Assembly (NCBI GenBank): GCA_038746285.1 | Contig: JBCDKT010000008.1 | Span: 24,867 to 88,866, forward strand | DNA length: 64,000 nucleotides | Reading direction: 5' to 3' | Source of the DNA: Bacteroidota bacterium | GTDB lineage: Bacteria > Bacteroidota > Rhodothermia > Rhodothermales > JANQRZ01 | Program-made: the position numbers and the translations under genes | Part shown: one piece after another, positions 17,798 through 27,182 of the stretch | How the letters are laid out: the number at the start of each line of letters is the position of its first letter | How positions within the stretch are numbered: position 1 is the first letter of the stretch | Notes under the pieces: generated by a model | The model's database searches: none | What the model was told of the DNA's origin: nothing | The model's input: the letters and a program-made list of their open reading frames with translations, nothing else

Positions 17798-20700
17798 ACG
17801 GGCGACGCGTCTGGACGGTCGCCCGGCACGAGCTACGGACCCACCTGACGGGGCCGCTGTTCTGGGTGCTCGTCGCGCTCATGGTCGTCCTCACGATGAG
17901 CCTCAACCCGACGGCGATGATCCCGTCGGACGACACGGCGGTCGGCGGCGTGCGGGCGTTCGCCAACTCGCCCTACGCGCTCGCGCAGTTCTTCGGCCTC
18001 GCCGGGTTCTTCCTCTACCCCTTCTTCGTCTCGATCCTGGCCGGGATGGCGGTCGTCCGCGACGACGAGGCGCGGGTTTCGGAACTGCTCCACAGCACCC
18101 CGCTGACGCCCGCCGAGTACGTCGCGGGCAAGGTCGGCGGCGCGGCGCTCATGGTCGGCGTGGCCGTGCTGCTGCACCTCGGCGTCGCCCTCGCCGTGAT
18201 TCAGTTTCTGCCGAACCCCGAGATCGTGCGTGGGCCGTTCCGGCTGCTGCACTTCGTCAGTCCGATCCTGCTATTCGCGCTGCCCGGCATCGTGTGGTGC
18301 GCCGGGCTGGCCTTCGCCGCGGGCGAGCGGACGCGGCGACCGATCGCCGTCTACGCCGTGCCCATCGCCTACTTCATGGTCGTCACCTTCGTCCTCTGGA
18401 CGTGGAACCCGGCGTGGCTGCCGGAGAGCCTGAACCGCCTGCTGATGGTCCTCGACCCGACGGGGCTGCGCTGGCTCCGGCAGACGCTGTTCGCCGTCGA
18501 TCGAGGCGTTGCGTTCTACAACACGGCCCCGCTTGCGCTCGACGCGACGTTCTGGCTGAACCGCCTCGTCACCCTCGCCGTGCCGCTCGCGGCCGTCGCC
18601 GCGTCCGTCCGCCACTGCCGGCAGACGATGGGTGGCGACCAGCCGGCGAGCCGCTGGGTCCGGCGGAGACGGCCCGCCCCCGACCCAGCGCCCGCGCCCG
18701 ACGCCGCGCTGCTGGCCCGGGGCCCGCTGCGCGACCTCGGGATGACGAGTCGGAGCCCGGGCTTTTGGGCGAGCACGCTCCACATCGCCCGGGCCGAACT
18801 GCGCGAACTGCGGGGCCACCCGGCGCTCTACCTCTTCCTGCCGTTCATCGTCTTTCTCGTGCTGGAGTTCGCCACCGAGGGCACCGCGGCCCTCGGTGCT
18901 CCGGTGATCTACACGGCCGGGTTCCTGGCCATTGGGACGGTCGAGATCGTCACCGTCCTCGTCTGCCTGCTGCTGCTGTTCTACACCGTCGAGTCGGTCC
19001 ACCGGGAGACCACGACGGGGTTCGGGGCGATCCTCTTCGCCGCGCCGTTCAGGACGGGCGCGCTGCTGCTCGCCAAGAGCCTCGCCAACGCCGCCCTCGT
19101 CGCGGTCATCCTCGCCGTCTGCCTTGCGACGAGCCTCACGATGCTCGCCGGGCAAGCGCAGGGCCGGGTCGAGGTCTGGCCGTTCGTCCTCGTGTGGGGC
19201 CTGTGCCTCGTGCCGACCTTCTTCGTCTGGAACACGTTCGTCACGGCCACGCTGGCCGTCGTGCGGAGCCGGTACCTCACCTACGCCGTCGGGCTGGGCG
19301 CGCTCGTGTTCACGTTCTACCGGATGCAGGCCGGGACGATGACGTGGGTCGACAACTGGCCGCTGTGGGCGACGCTGCGCTGGAGCGACATGGGCACCTT
19401 CCCGCTCAACGGCGAGGCGCTGCTGCTGAACCGCCTGCTGATGGTGTCGCTCGGCGTGCTCTTCGGGGCCGTCGCCGGGTGGGCGTTCCCCCGCACCGAG
19501 CGCGACGCGGCGGCGGCCCTCCACCGCCTCCGCCCGCGCCGCCTCGCCCGCACCGCGCTGCGGCTGGCTCCGCTCGTCGCGGTCCCGCTGCTGCTCGGGG
19601 GGTACATCGCCTACGAGGTCAACACCGGCTTTCAGAGCGGCGAGCCCGAGGCCGAGGCCCGGGCCTACTGGCGGCAGAACGTAGCGACCTGGAAGGACGT
19701 CCCGCCGCCCGAGATCGCCGCGATGGACCTGGCCGTCGACCTCGAGCCGGCGGAGCGCCGCATGGCGATGGCGGGCACGTTCACGCTCGTCAACCGCACC
19801 GACGGGCCGATGCCCCGGCTGCCGTTTACCGTCGGGCGCTCGTTCGGGGAGGTGACGTGGACCCTCGGCGGAGCACCCGTCGACGCGGAGGACCGGGCGG
19901 GGCTGGACGTCCTCTCGCTTCCCAAACCCCTCGCGCCCGGCGACACCGCACAGGTCGGGTTCAGCTACGGGGCCGTCTACCCCGACGGCTTCACGCGCAA
20001 CGGCGGCGGGATGCGCCACTTCATCCTGCCTGCGGGCGTCCTCCTCTCCACGCTGCGCGGCGATTTCCTGCCCACGCCGGGCTTTGTCGAAGCTGTCGGA
20101 CGCCACGACGGCAACCGCGCCGACCCCGCCGAGACTGACGCCGACTTCTGGCGAAAGACGCTGCCGCCCATCGGCGGCGGGGCCTTGTTCGATACCCGCG
20201 TCGAGGCCACGGCACCGAGCGCGTACACTGTGACCTCGGTCGGCGTGAAGACATCAGAGCGCACCGAGGCCGGGCGGACGACGGTCGTATGGGAGAGCGA
20301 CCACCCGGTCAGCACGGTCAACCTGATCGCCGGGCGCTGGGCCGTAGCCGAGCAAGGCGGCAACGCGGTCTACCATCACCCCGGCCACGACTACAACGTC
20401 GAGGCCATGCTGGAGGCGTTGGCGGCCGCCCGCGATCACTACTCCGAGTGGTTCCACCCGTATCCCTGGCAGGGGCTACGCCTCAACGAGGTCCCGAACC
20501 TCGAAGCCAACGCCACGGGCTTCCCGACGAACATCAGCTTCTCCGAGACCTCGGGCTTCCTGACGAAGCGCGACCGGCGGACGGAGGCCGCCTTCGTCGT
20601 CACCGCCCACGAGGCCGCGCACCAGTGGTGGGGCAACCTGCTCCGCCCCGGCGAGGGGCCGGGCGCGGACGTGCTGATCGAGGGGGCTGCACACTATTCG

Positions 20701-21372
20701 ACCTTGCGGCTGCGCGAGGCGGTCCACGGCCTGCGCGGCCGGATCGCCTTCGCCACGCAGATCGAGGCGACGTACACCGGGCAGCGCCGCGTCGACAGCG
20801 AACCGCCGCTCGCCCGCATCACCGGCAGCGGCCGGACCGACGGCACCCTCGCCTACAACAAAGGGGCCTGGGCGCTGTGGATGCTACACACCCACCTCGG
20901 CGACGCGGCCATGCAGGCGGGACTCCGCGCCTTCTTCGACCGCTACGTGGACCCCGCCGACGGCGACTACCCGGCCCTGCACGACTTTATCGAGACCCTC
21001 CGCCCCTTCGCGCCGGACTCGGCAGCGTATCAGGACTTCGTCGACCAGTGGTTCTTCGAGGTCGTCCTGCCCGAGTATCAGCTCTCTGACGTCGAGGTGG
21101 CACCGCAAGGCGAACGCTGGCTCGTCTCGGCTACGGTCGAGAACGTCGGCACGGGCACGATGACAGTCGAAGTCGCCGCTACGCGGGGCGAGCGGTTCGA
21201 GGGCTACGATCCGGACCCTGCCTATGCCGAGGCGCGCACGGCCGTCCGGCTCGCCCCGCGACAGCCGGAGCGCATCGCCCTGGCCGTGCCGTTCGAGCCG
21301 GAGCGCCTCACGGTGGACCCGGACGCCCTCGTCCTTCAACTCAACCGAGACCGGGCAGCGGCTGAGCTTTAG
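17794..21372 (+). CDS. Fused ABC-2 permease / M1-family metallopeptidase
   Basis: A protein of 1192 aa starting at GTG 17794. Residues 1-600 are two ABC-2 membrane modules with about 12 hydrophobic segments. After a last helix near residue 595 (LVAVPLLLGGYIAY) an exported M1 aminopeptidase-like part begins. The zinc site is HEAAHQWWGN, with a candidate third ligand in LIEGAA; the spacing to that Glu is 19 residues rather than the usual 18. The region that normally holds GxMEN reads NLEANATGFP, so exopeptidase specificity may differ. A catalytic tyrosine is plausible in LAYNKGAW. NCBI-type family names for this fusion exist, but its physiological substrate is not established. It could couple export with trimming of a peptide. 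The 3' end overlaps a convergent GNAT gene by 4 bp. Confidence 0.9.
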   Translation: MNGRRVWTVARHELRTHLTGPLFWVLVALMVVLTMSLNPTAMIPSDDTAVGGVRAFANSPYALAQFFGLAGFFLYPFFVSILAGMAVVRDDEARVSELLHSTPLTPAEYVAGKVGGAALMVGVAVLLHLGVALAVIQFLPNPEIVRGPFRLLHFVSPILLFALPGIVWCAGLAFAAGERTRRPIAVYAVPIAYFMVVTFVLWTWNPAWLPESLNRLLMVLDPTGLRWLRQTLFAVDRGVAFYNTAPLALDATFWLNRLVTLAVPLAAVAASVRHCRQTMGGDQPASRWVRRRRPAPDPAPAPDAALLARGPLRDLGMTSRSPGFWASTLHIARAELRELRGHPALYLFLPFIVFLVLEFATEGTAALGAPVIYTAGFLAIGTVEIVTVLVCLLLLFYTVESVHRETTTGFGAILFAAPFRTGALLLAKSLANAALVAVILAVCLATSLTMLAGQAQGRVEVWPFVLVWGLCLVPTFFVWNTFVTATLAVVRSRYLTYAVGLGALVFTFYRMQAGTMTWVDNWPLWATLRWSDMGTFPLNGEALLLNRLLMVSLGVLFGAVAGWAFPRTERDAAAALHRLRPRRLARTALRLAPLVAVPLLLGGYIAYEVNTGFQSGEPEAEARAYWRQNVATWKDVPPPEIAAMDLAVDLEPAERRMAMAGTFTLVNRTDGPMPRLPFTVGRSFGEVTWTLGGAPVDAEDRAGLDVLSLPKPLAPGDTAQVGFSYGAVYPDGFTRNGGGMRHFILPAGVLLSTLRGDFLPTPGFVEAVGRHDGNRADPAETDADFWRKTLPPIGGGALFDTRVEATAPSAYTVTSVGVKTSERTEAGRTTVVWESDHPVSTVNLIAGRWAVAEQGGNAVYHHPGHDYNVEAMLEALAAARDHYSEWFHPYPWQGLRLNEVPNLEANATGFPTNISFSETSGFLTKRDRRTEAAFVVTAHEAAHQWWGNLLRPGEGPGADVLIEGAAHYSTLRLREAVHGLRGRIAFATQIEATYTGQRRVDSEPPLARITGSGRTDGTLAYNKGAWALWMLHTHLGDAAMQAGLRAFFDRYVDPADGDYPALHDFIETLRPFAPDSAAYQDFVDQWFFEVVLPEYQLSDVEVAPQGERWLVSATVENVGTGTMTVEVAATRGERFEGYDPDPAYAEARTAVRLAPRQPERIALAVPFEPERLTVDPDALVLQLNRDRAAAEL

Positions 21373-21830
21373 CTGTGCTCTAGCGTGAGGGCGTAGTGCC
21401 AGAAGGCGTCGTCGCGCTCGTAGCCGAGGGCGTCGTAGAGAGCCTGGGCCGAGGTGTTCGTCCGCTCGGTCGCTAGCTCGACGCTGGCTGCGCCGGTCTC
21501 CGCGGCGAAGGCGTGGGCGGCGTCCATGAGGGCCTGCGCCACGCCGAGCCGCCGGGCGTCCTTCGCCACGAAGAGGTCGTTGAGGATCCACACCCGCCGC
21601 ATGCGAACCGACGAGAAGAACGGGTAGAGTTGGGTGAACCCGGCGAGGCCCGCCCCGTCCAGCAGCGCGGCGACGAAGATCACCGAGTCCCCGTGCTCGA
21701 ACCGCTCGGCGAGAAAGCGGCGCGCTCCGGCGAGGTCCGAGGGCTGGCGGTAGAACCGGCGGTAGCCGTCGAAGAGCACGGCAAGCGCGTCGAGGTCGGT
21801 CGCAGCGGCGCGGCGGACGGTCGGGGACAT
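21369..21830 (-). CDS. GNAT family N-acetyltransferase
   Basis: GNAT acetyltransferase (153 aa). The ATG at 21830 (MSPTVRRAAATDLDALAVLF) begins the conserved domain; the open frame continues upstream through the regulatory region of the divergent permease and should not be used. Motif A is LFVAKDARRLGVAQALM and the C-terminal motif is TSAQALYDALGY. The fold and length resemble general diamine or amino-acid acetyltransferases. The gene is divergent from the permease at 22115 and shares its 285-bp upstream region, so the palindromic sites there could affect it too. Confidence 0.9.
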   Translation of the reverse strand: MSPTVRRAAATDLDALAVLFDGYRRFYRQPSDLAGARRFLAERFEHGDSVIFVAALLDGAGLAGFTQLYPFFSSVRMRRVWILNDLFVAKDARRLGVAQALMDAAHAFAAETGAASVELATERTNTSAQALYDALGYERDDAFWHYALTLEHS

Positions 21831-21964
21831 AGGTTGTGCGTCGAACGACGGAAGGGGGGTTGAAGGCCGAGGCGGCACGCGCCGGACGGAGGCGACGGTC
21901 CGCCAATCTAGCACCGCTCTCTGCCTCGGCGCTTCGCCGCGAAGCCGCCCCCGACCGTGTCCGG

Positions 21965-22001
21965 TGTGCGCTGGTGCCCATCGGGTGGGCGCTGGCGCAC
22001 A
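21965..22001. promoter_or_regulatory. Paired 16-bp palindromic activator sites
   Basis: TGTGCGCTGGTGCCCA at 21965-21980 (14 of 16 against TGTGCGCTGGCGCACA) and TGGGCGCTGGCGCACA at 21986-22001 (15 of 16). Starts are 21 bp apart. The promoter GG begins 67 bp after the last base. Both numbers equal those at 8595-8698. Spacer sequences between the elements are not alike, so the match is not a simple recent duplication. Confidence 0.75.
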
Positions 22002-22067
22002 GTGCGCGGCCGGTCGAGGCGGCCTCCGCGCTGCTGACGCTGCGATGTGAGCTAGGCGGGACCCGGT

Positions 22068-22084
22068 GGCATATGGCTTGTGCA
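22068..22084 (+). promoter_or_regulatory. Sigma-54-like -24/-12 promoter element
   Basis: GGCATATGGCTTGTGCA, preceded by T (TGGCAT). GG and TTG are spaced as in sigma-54 promoters, with TTGT instead of TTGC at -12. It is the partner of 8698-8714. The permease ATG follows 47 bp after the GG. Confidence 0.62.
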
Positions 22085-22114
22085 ACGGGAGGCTACGTCC
22101 ATCTTCGTGCCGTC

Positions 22115-24478
22115 ATGCTCCGCAGCTACGTCCGCATTGCCCTCCGCAACCTCCGCCGCCAACCTGGCTACGCCGCGCTCAACGTAGTCGGCCTCGCTGT
22201 CGGTGTGGCGTGTTGCCTGTTCCTGCTGCTTTTCGTCCATGACGAGCTGAGCTACGACCGCTTCCACGAAGAGCCCGAGGCGCTCTTCCGCATCCACGCC
22301 AACTTCGCCGAGCGCGACCGCGAGATCGCGCTCACGCCAGCCCTTGTCGGGCCTCTCCTGGAGCGCGAACTGCCGAGCGTTGAGGCCTTCGTACGGGGCA
22401 CGCCTGGTGGCGGCGTGATCCGCGCCGGGGACCAGGCGTTCGAAGAAGACGCGTTCTTCTTCGCCGATTCGACGTTCTTCGATGTCTTCACCCACGACCT
22501 CCTCGCGGGCGACCCCGCGACGGCCCTCGACCGGCCCTACACGGTCGTGCTCACGGCCTCCACGGCCGAGCGGTACTTCGGCAACGCCGACCCCATCGGC
22601 CAGACGCTCCTGTACAACAACGACCAGCAGTACGAGGTGACGGGTGTGATGGCGGACGTGCCGGCCAACTCGCACTACCAGTTCGACTTCCTCGGCTCGT
22701 TCTCGTCGCTGACGTGGGTCCGGCACGGCGTCTGGTCGGCGGCGAACTTCTACACCTACGTCCGCACGCGGGACGCGGCGGCGGGCGAGGCGTTGCAGGG
22801 GCAGATCGACGCGCTTTTGGCCCGCATGGAGGAGGCCGGGCAGGAGCCGTGGCCGCTCATGGCCGTGCCCGTGACGGACCTCCACCTCCGCTCCGAGGCG
22901 GAGTACGCCTTCGACGGGACGGGTGACATCGCCTACGTGATCGGGTTGACGACGGTGGCACTGCTGATCCTCCTCATTGCGTGCATCAACTACATGAACC
23001 TCGCCACCGCGCGGGCGGGGCAACGGGCAAAAGAGGTCGGGCTGCGCAAGTCGCTCGGCGCGCTCCGGGGGCAACTCGTCGGGCAGTTCTACAGCGAGTC
23101 GGCGCTGCTCACACTCGGCGGACTGGGGCTCGCCCTCGGGCTCGTCGGGACCGGGCTGCCGTGGTTCAACGACCTCAGCGGCAAAGCGCTCTCGTTCGGG
23201 ACGCTCGCCGAGCCGGGGATCGTCGCGCTCATCCTCGGCATCTTCGTCGTGGTGACCGTGGTGGCGGGGAGCTACCCGGCGCTCTACCTCTCGGGCTTCC
23301 AGCCGGCGCGCGTGCTGCGCGGGCGGGGCGCGACCTCGCCCGGCTCGTCGTGGCTGCGGAGAGGTCTCGTCGTGCTCCAGTTCGGGATCTCGGCGTTCCT
23401 CATCGCGGGCACGCTTGTGGTGGTGAGCCAGCTCCGGTTCCTCGGCGAGCAGACCCTCGGGTTCGACAAGGAGCACCTCGTCGTGCTCCCGCTCTCGGAC
23501 TCGATTCTCCAGGAGCAGTATGCTGCCATGAAAGAGGAGATCGCCCGGCATCCGTCGGTCACAGCCATCGCCGGCATCAACCAGATTCCGGGCCAACTCG
23601 GCTGGACCTCCGGCTTCCGCACCGAGGGCATGGGCGAGGACGACTTCTTTCCCATCAAGGGCCTGCCGACTGATGGAACCGTGACCGACGGGCTGGGGCT
23701 GAACCTCGTAGCTGGACAAGGCTTCGCCGCTACGCTTCCCGAGCCGGACTCGGCCAACTACCGCTTCATCGTCAACGAAACGGCAGTCGAGCGGCTCGGC
23801 TGGACCCCGGCTGAGGCCGTCGGGCAGCGCGTGGCGGTGGACAGCCGCTGGGGCGAGGTCGTCGGAGTGGCCGAGGACTTCCACTTCCGCTCGCTGCACG
23901 AGGTCATCGAACCACTCGCCATCTGGTACGACCCCAGCAATATCCGCCATGCCGCCGTCCGCCTCGCGCCGGGCCAGACGGTCGCTGGGATGGACCACCT
24001 CGAAGCCGTCTGGGGCCAGTTCGCCGCGCACCGTCCGTTCTCGTACCGCTTCCTCGACGACGTGTACGACCAGCTCTACCGCAACGAGGAGCAGCTCGGG
24101 CGGATCGTGAGCATCTTCGCGTTCCTCGCCATCTTCGTGGCCTGCCTCGGGCTGTTCGGGTTGGCCTCGTTCACTGCCGAGCGGCGGCGCAAGGAGGTCG
24201 GCGTGCGCAAGGTGCTCGGCGCGACAGTGCCGCACCTCGTGCTGCTGCTCGCCCGAGACTTCGTCGTGCTCGTCGCGGTCGCCTTCGCGCTCGCCGTGCC
24301 GCTGGTGTGGTTCGCCCTCGGCCAGTGGCTCGACGGGTTCGCCTACCGCGTCGGCCTCGGGCCGGTGCCCTTCCTCATCGCGGGCGCGCTGCTGTTCGTG
24401 ATCGCGCTCGCGACCGTCAGCACGCAGGCCCTCCGCGCCGCCACGACCGATCCTGTCAAGGCCCTCCGCTACGAGTAA
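22115..24478 (+). CDS. MacB/FtsX-type ABC transporter permease (duplicated, 787 aa)
   Basis: Duplicated permease starting at ATG 22115 (MLRSYVRIALRNLRRQPGY); the open frame extends upstream only through the promoter region. FtsX cores carry KEVGLRKSLGA and RKEVGVRKVLGAT, and the C-terminus is TTDPVKALRYE. It is the first gene of a second permease operon, followed after 13 bp by the permease at 24492 and then by two small genes and a LolD/MacB-type ATPase, all on the same strand. The promoter carries the paired palindromes and the -24/-12-like element. Substrate unknown. Confidence 0.93.
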   Translation: MLRSYVRIALRNLRRQPGYAALNVVGLAVGVACCLFLLLFVHDELSYDRFHEEPEALFRIHANFAERDREIALTPALVGPLLERELPSVEAFVRGTPGGGVIRAGDQAFEEDAFFFADSTFFDVFTHDLLAGDPATALDRPYTVVLTASTAERYFGNADPIGQTLLYNNDQQYEVTGVMADVPANSHYQFDFLGSFSSLTWVRHGVWSAANFYTYVRTRDAAAGEALQGQIDALLARMEEAGQEPWPLMAVPVTDLHLRSEAEYAFDGTGDIAYVIGLTTVALLILLIACINYMNLATARAGQRAKEVGLRKSLGALRGQLVGQFYSESALLTLGGLGLALGLVGTGLPWFNDLSGKALSFGTLAEPGIVALILGIFVVVTVVAGSYPALYLSGFQPARVLRGRGATSPGSSWLRRGLVVLQFGISAFLIAGTLVVVSQLRFLGEQTLGFDKEHLVVLPLSDSILQEQYAAMKEEIARHPSVTAIAGINQIPGQLGWTSGFRTEGMGEDDFFPIKGLPTDGTVTDGLGLNLVAGQGFAATLPEPDSANYRFIVNETAVERLGWTPAEAVGQRVAVDSRWGEVVGVAEDFHFRSLHEVIEPLAIWYDPSNIRHAAVRLAPGQTVAGMDHLEAVWGQFAAHRPFSYRFLDDVYDQLYRNEEQLGRIVSIFAFLAIFVACLGLFGLASFTAERRRKEVGVRKVLGATVPHLVLLLARDFVVLVAVAFALAVPLVWFALGQWLDGFAYRVGLGPVPFLIAGALLFVIALATVSTQALRAATTDPVKALRYE

Positions 24479-24491
24479 ACCCCACGCCGCT

Positions 24492-26861
24492 GTGCTGAAG
24501 AACTACCTCGCCATCGCGCTCCGTCAATTCCGGCAGCAGAAAGGCTACGCCTCACTCAACGTCGTCGGGCTGGCCGTCGGGCTCGCGGGCGCGTTCTTCA
24601 TCCTCCTCTGGATGCAGGACGAGCTGCGCTATGACCGCTTCCACGAGGCCGCCGAGGAGCTGTTTTCCGTCCGCCGCCACGTTACGTTTTCGAACGGCGA
24701 GACGACCTCGCCGACGTCGATCACGTACCCGGCGGCGGCGGCGATGGAGGCGAGCGTCCCCGAGATCGAGCACGCCGAGATGACGACGTACCGGGAGACG
24801 ATCGTGCTGGGACGTGACGGGCAGGCGTTCCGGGAGGACGGACGCTGGGCCGAGCCGGCCTTCCTGGAGATGTTCACCTTCCCGCTCCTCGCCGGCGACC
24901 GGACGACAGCGCTCGACGCCCCTGACGGCATCGTGCTCTCGGAGCGGCTTGCGGGTCTGCTCTTCCCCGGCGAGGCCCCGTCCGACGTGCTCGGCCAGAC
25001 CGTCCGTGTGGACGACCGCGCCGACTTCCGCGTGACGGGCGTCGCCGCGCCCATCCCCGAGCACTCCTCGGTCCAGTTCGAGTGGCTCCTCCCCTTCGCC
25101 GACTATTACGAGGACAACCCGTGGCTCGACCACTGGGGCAACAGCGGCTCGCTGCTCTACGTCCGCCTCCGCGACGGTGCCGATCCGGCCACGGCCGAGG
25201 AGAAACTAGCCGGGATTGTGATGGAGAACTTCGAAGGGGCAACTCCGACCCGGCTCTCGCTCCACCCAGCGACAGACTGGCGGCTGCGCGACACGTTCGA
25301 GAACGGACAGCAGGTGGGCGGACGGATCACGTACGTGCGCATCTTCGGCGTCGTGGCGCTGCTGCTGGTGCTGATCGCGTGCGTCAACTTCATGAACCTC
25401 ACCACGGCGCGGAGCGTGCAGCGGGCGCGCGAGATCGGCGTACGAAAGTCGCTCGGGGCTTCGCGCGGCAGGCTCGTCGGGCAGTTTCTCAGCGAAGCGG
25501 TGCTGACGGCATTCGCGGCGCTCGGGCTGGCACTGGCGGCCGTCGTGGCCGGGCTGCCGGCGTTCAACGAGGTCGCGGGCAAGGCACTCACGCTCGGGTC
25601 GGTCCCTGCGCCGATGTGGGCGCTGTTCGTGGCCGTCGCCGTGGGTGCGGGACTGCTGGCCGGGAGCTACCCGGCGCTCGTGCTCTCGGGCTACCAGCCG
25701 GCGCGCGTGCTCCGCGGCGGCGGATCGGCGCGAGGCGGCGCGGGGCTGCGGCGGGCGCTCGTCGTGGCGCAGTTCGCCGCGTCGATCCTGCTCATCGCCG
25801 GGACGTTCGTGGTCTCGGGCCAGCTCCGGTACATCCAGTCCAAGCACCTCGGGCTCGACCGTGGCAACGTGGTCAGCTTCGCGCTGGAGGGCGAGGCCGC
25901 CGACCGCTTCGACGCGTTCAAGCAGGCTCTCCTCGACGCGCCCGGCGTGGCAGCGGTGACGGCCGCGAGCGATTCCCCGCTCAACGTCGGCAGTGCGACG
26001 ACGGACCCGGTCTGGGACGGGAAGGATCCCGAGAGCGAGGTGCTCTTCCACGTCGTCCTGTCGGCGTTTGACTTCACCGAGACGATGCAGATGGAGTTCG
26101 CGGCGGGCCGCGCGCACGCGCCGTCGGTAGCAACGGACTCGGCCAACTTCGTCGTGAACGAGGCGGCGGTTGCAACGATGGGCATGGAGAACCCCGTCGG
26201 CGAGTCGCTCGCGATGTGGGGCCGCGACGGGGTGATCGTGGGTGTCGTGCAGGACTTCCACATGAAGTCGCTCTACGACCCCATCGAGCCGACCGTGATC
26301 CTCCTGGAGCCGCCCGAGGGCGAACTCGACGTGGTGCTGGCGCGGCTAGAGCCGGGCCGGACGGCCGAGGGGCTGGCCGCGCTGAAGGCCACGTCCGCCG
26401 CGTTCAACCCCGGCGCCCCGTTCGCCTACGAGTTCCTCGACGAGCAGTTCGGCGAGATGTACGAGGCCGAGCAGCGCATCGCCACGCTCTCGAACGTGTT
26501 CGCGGCTATCGCCGCGTTCGTGGCCTGCCTCGGGCTGCTGGGCCTGGCGGCGCACGCCGCCGAGCGGCGGCGCAAGGAGATCGGCGTGCGGAAGGTCCTC
26601 GGCGCGAGCGTCGCGGGCGTCGTGGCCCTGCTCTCGCGCGACTTCCTCGCGCTCGTGCTCGCGGCGTGCGCCCTCGCGCTGCCGCTGGCCTGGCTCGGTG
26701 CCGAACGGTGGCTCTCGGCCTTCGCCTTCCGCCTCGACCTCGGCCCGCTCCCGTTCCTCGCCGCCGCCGCAGGCGCGCTCGTGCTGGCCGCGCTAACCGT
26801 GGGGGTGCAGGCCTACCGCGCCGCTACGACCGATCCCGTCCAGGCCCTCCGCTACGAGTAG
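24492..26861 (+). CDS. MacB/FtsX-type ABC transporter permease (duplicated, 789 aa)
   Basis: Duplicated permease starting at GTG 24492 (read as MLKNYLAIALRQFRQQKGY), 13 bp after the previous stop. It carries the ILLWMQDELR helix-1 signature and the TTDPVWDGKDPES segment shared with the permease at 4578, its closest relative in the window. FtsX cores contain REIGVRKSLGAS and RKEIGVRKVLGAS; it ends TTDPVQALRYE. The two permease operons therefore both end in the same subtype, which may form heterodimers with the gene before it. Confidence 0.92.
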   Translation: MLKNYLAIALRQFRQQKGYASLNVVGLAVGLAGAFFILLWMQDELRYDRFHEAAEELFSVRRHVTFSNGETTSPTSITYPAAAAMEASVPEIEHAEMTTYRETIVLGRDGQAFREDGRWAEPAFLEMFTFPLLAGDRTTALDAPDGIVLSERLAGLLFPGEAPSDVLGQTVRVDDRADFRVTGVAAPIPEHSSVQFEWLLPFADYYEDNPWLDHWGNSGSLLYVRLRDGADPATAEEKLAGIVMENFEGATPTRLSLHPATDWRLRDTFENGQQVGGRITYVRIFGVVALLLVLIACVNFMNLTTARSVQRAREIGVRKSLGASRGRLVGQFLSEAVLTAFAALGLALAAVVAGLPAFNEVAGKALTLGSVPAPMWALFVAVAVGAGLLAGSYPALVLSGYQPARVLRGGGSARGGAGLRRALVVAQFAASILLIAGTFVVSGQLRYIQSKHLGLDRGNVVSFALEGEAADRFDAFKQALLDAPGVAAVTAASDSPLNVGSATTDPVWDGKDPESEVLFHVVLSAFDFTETMQMEFAAGRAHAPSVATDSANFVVNEAAVATMGMENPVGESLAMWGRDGVIVGVVQDFHMKSLYDPIEPTVILLEPPEGELDVVLARLEPGRTAEGLAALKATSAAFNPGAPFAYEFLDEQFGEMYEAEQRIATLSNVFAAIAAFVACLGLLGLAAHAAERRRKEIGVRKVLGASVAGVVALLSRDFLALVLAACALALPLAWLGAERWLSAFAFRLDLGPLPFLAAAAGALVLAALTVGVQAYRAATTDPVQALRYE

Positions 26862-26883
26862 TCTACCCCCAGCCACCCGCCCG

Positions 26884-27156
26884 ATGAGCCAGCTCTGCGT
26901 CCCGATTCCCCCCATAGATCAGACCCGCACGATCGACGTCGAGGTCGTGATCGACGGGGCGAAGCAGCGCGTGCAGTACCGCGTCGAGACCCTGGAATGG
27001 CCGGACGATAACGCGTCGCGCGCCGAGGCGCTGCGCGCCTTCATCGCGAGTCACGGCGAGGACTGGCTCCTCGTCCAGATCGGCACGCCGACAGCGGAGC
27101 GCGTCCCGGTGATGTTCCGGCTGCGCGCGCAACAGGACACCGCCGTCCCCGAATAA
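26884..27156 (+). CDS. Hypothetical protein (90 aa)
   Basis: Small soluble protein of unrecognised family. It has a mixed alpha/beta pattern with a beta-hairpin near TIDVEVVIDGAKQRVQYRVE, an Asp/Glu-rich middle, and no signal peptide, cysteine pair or membrane segment. It lies 22 bp after a permease and 26 bp before the DUF4097 gene, on the same strand, so it is likely part of the permease operon. Codon use is like that of its neighbours, which supports a real gene. No function can be assigned. Confidence 0.6.
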   Translation: MSQLCVPIPPIDQTRTIDVEVVIDGAKQRVQYRVETLEWPDDNASRAEALRAFIASHGEDWLLVQIGTPTAERVPVMFRLRAQQDTAVPE

Positions 27157-27182
27157 GCTCTCCATAACCGAGACCCTTCGCC

